A DNA stretch of 34,771 nucleotides from G963674505 sp964575975. Lineage in GTDB: Bacteria; Desulfobacterota; Desulfobacteria; Desulfobacterales; SKZT01. Location of the stretch: contig CAZNTU010000034.1 in assembly GCA_964575975.1 (NCBI GenBank), positions 1 through 34,771 of the forward strand, written 5' to 3'. The notes below the pieces were generated by a model, which was not told the DNA's origin, did no database searches, and worked only from the letters and a program-made list of their open reading frames with translations. This document shows, one piece after another, positions 33,195 through 34,771 of the stretch. The number at the start of each line of letters is the position of its first letter. Positions within the stretch are counted from its first letter, which is position 1. A program made the translations under genes and the position numbers.

Positions 33195-34699
33195 AACCGT
33201 TTTCCACCCTGTTCGCCAAAATTCTGCTCTGGTTCTTTTTGAACCTCGCGCTGGTTGCGGGAATGTTCGCCGTGTTTTTCACGGTGCAATTCCAGAACGA
33301 TCTCCAGGGGCTTTTGGGCATGCACGCCAGAGACCGAATGCGAACCGCCGCCAGGATCATCTCGCACGAACTCGAATTCTCTCCGAAAGCCGAGTGGCCG
33401 GATATTCTGGGCAGGCATTCGGAAATCCATCAAGTGGACTTTTTAGTGATTACATCGAACGAACAGATCGGGACTACCACGGTTCTTTCCTTGCCGCCGA
33501 CAGTCAAGGCCGAGGTCGACAAAGCCCTTGCTTTCGACTTCCGGCGCCACGCCCGAAAAAGAATCGTCGAGGAATTCTTCGACAAGGGACCTCCGGGCGC
33601 CACCGACATGGAGGCGATGGATTCGAGGCGACGCGGGGACCGCGGCCCCAAGCTGATCTTGAAAACCAAAAACCCCACAAGATACTGGACCGGGGTCTAC
33701 ATGTCCCTTTTCCATTCTCCAAGGCGCCCCCCGGAAAAAGCCGTTCTCTTGGCGGCGTCGGATTCCCTTACCGGAAACGGATTCTTTTTCGACCCCTACC
33801 CGTGGATAATCGCGGCTAGTCTGGTCGCGCTTTTTTCGGTCGTTTTCTGGACCCCGTTGGTCCGACACATTACGAAACCGTTGGAACGTATGACCCAGGC
33901 GGCGGAAAAGATCGCCTTGGGACGTTTCGACGTGAGAATCGAGGAGAGGAGGGCGGACGAAATCGGCCGCCTTGGACGAGCGATCAACCACATGACCAAT
34001 CGTCTGGCCGGTTACGTGACGGGACAGAAAAGATTCCTGGGGGACGTCGCCCACGAACTGGGCTCGCCCATCGCCAGGATTCAGTTCGGCCTGGGGATTC
34101 TGGAGCAGCGCTGCGACGAGAAAAACCGGGAGCGGGTACGAGACGTCCTGGAGGATGTCGCCCACATGTCCAATCTGGTGAACGAACTGCTTTCCTTTTC
34201 TAGGGCCGAAATCAGCCCGGAGAAAGTCAAACTGGGCCCGGTGGATGCGGCCGCAGTCGTCGAAAAAGCCAAAAACCGGGAAATCCGCCCGGGCGTGGAT
34301 ATCCATGTCGCGATTCCTCCCGGCGCGGAGGTGTACGCCGATGCCGAGCTTTTGACCCGGGCGGTTTCGAACCTCTTGAGAAACGCCGTACGGTACGCGG
34401 GCAACGACGGCCCCGTCAAAGTAGAAGCCAATGTCGAAAAGGAGGAAGTCGAAATCAAGGTGACCGATTCCGGCCCCGGAGTGGCAGAAGAACTGATGGA
34501 CCGGCTGTTCGAGCCCTTCTATCGCCCCGAACCCTCCAGAAACAGACAAAGCGGAGGGGTCGGTTTGGGACTTGCCATCGTGAAAACCTGCGTGAACGCC
34601 TGCAAGGGATCTGTGAGCGCGAGCAATCTAAAACCGAAAGGGTTCGCGGTGGCGATTCGTTTGAGAAAACGGGACGGACGACGCTCGGCGAATCTCTAA
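33191..34699 (+). CDS. Sensor histidine kinase, CpxA-like
   Basis: 502 residues. Transmembrane helices at about 8-31 and 204-222 enclose a periplasmic sensor of about 170 residues. HAMP (223-275), HisKA with phospho-acceptor H288 (FLGDVAHELGSPIARIQ, a Gly where most kinases have Arg) and HATPase (about 380-492) with N398, DSGPG (426-430) and GVGLGLAI (456-463) follow. It should phosphorylate the regulator encoded immediately upstream, and the 4-base overlap gives equal translation. The CpxR-like partner and the Spy/CpxP-like neighbour point to envelope-stress sensing. The 72 bases after its stop contain no recognised feature. Confidence 0.93.
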   Translation: MKPFSTLFAKILLWFFLNLALVAGMFAVFFTVQFQNDLQGLLGMHARDRMRTAARIISHELEFSPKAEWPDILGRHSEIHQVDFLVITSNEQIGTTTVLSLPPTVKAEVDKALAFDFRRHARKRIVEEFFDKGPPGATDMEAMDSRRRGDRGPKLILKTKNPTRYWTGVYMSLFHSPRRPPEKAVLLAASDSLTGNGFFFDPYPWIIAASLVALFSVVFWTPLVRHITKPLERMTQAAEKIALGRFDVRIEERRADEIGRLGRAINHMTNRLAGYVTGQKRFLGDVAHELGSPIARIQFGLGILEQRCDEKNRERVRDVLEDVAHMSNLVNELLSFSRAEISPEKVKLGPVDAAAVVEKAKNREIRPGVDIHVAIPPGAEVYADAELLTRAVSNLLRNAVRYAGNDGPVKVEANVEKEEVEIKVTDSGPGVAEELMDRLFEPFYRPEPSRNRQSGGVGLGLAIVKTCVNACKGSVSASNLKPKGFAVAIRLRKRDGRRSANL

Positions 34700-34771
34700 A
34701 GGGGAGTCGGCTGGGATGATGGAAATGTCGGGTTTTCAGTGTTGAAAATTCATACGGATTTTGTTCCGACA

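Overview
This looks like a scaffold from a Gram-negative bacterium of middling-to-high GC, probably a metagenome assembly, because a run of exactly 100 N sits at 19299-19398. The Gram-negative envelope is shown by an RND pump with its adaptor and outer-membrane lipoprotein channel, a Spy/CpxP-like periplasmic protein and a DUF4124-type exported nuclease. A PilZ protein, HrpB helicase and CpxR/CpxA-like pair fit a deltaproteobacterium-like lineage (Desulfobacterota or a relative), but the lineage is inference; no rRNA or tRNA is present to settle it.

The standout region is 1-5292, read leftward. It is a compact operon for a bacterial ubiquitin-like conjugation pathway: a tandem RING-like zinc protein (E3 candidate), a ThiF/E1 activating enzyme, a ubiquitin-like (UBL) domain fused to a nucleoside-deoxyribosyltransferase/TIR-like domain, a second such domain with a coiled coil, a UBL fused to a classical E2 with HPN motif and catalytic Cys, and a further unknown gene cut by the window edge. 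Four of the five junctions are overlaps or an 11-base gap. A good sigma70-like promoter lies at 5292-5263. The two effector-like domains suggest an immunity role in which conjugation controls or delivers a nucleotide-metabolising effector. Neither UBL has a free C-terminal glycine, so the true modifier, a processing protease, or a different chemistry remains to be found.

The middle of the window (5740-13000) is mixed housekeeping and accessory genes: a radical SAM protein, transketolase, a half-size GDT1-family membrane protein, KhpA, a PilZ protein, an unusual in-frame MarR-WrbA fusion with a MarR-type operator at its promoter, and an orphan. Small palindromic repeats are scattered here (6685-6750, 9094-9158, 9602-9635), and the 9094 element has an inverted relative at 30391-30456.

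From 13026 to 19298 lies a divergent tripartite efflux locus: adaptor and RND pump leftward, outer-membrane factor rightward into the gap. Beyond the gap are an NYN-LOTUS putative RNase, a J-domain protein and HrpB (leftward), then an exported SNase-like nuclease, a TPR methyltransferase and an Rpn-type nuclease (rightward). Next come a YitT-VOC pair, a DUF401 permease and a zinc-ribbon SUMF1 protein.

The right end (31681-34699) is a Cpx-like envelope stress module: a Spy/CpxP-like protein divergent from a response regulator-histidine kinase pair, with phased GTAAA sites in the shared promoter region that match the known CpxR box.
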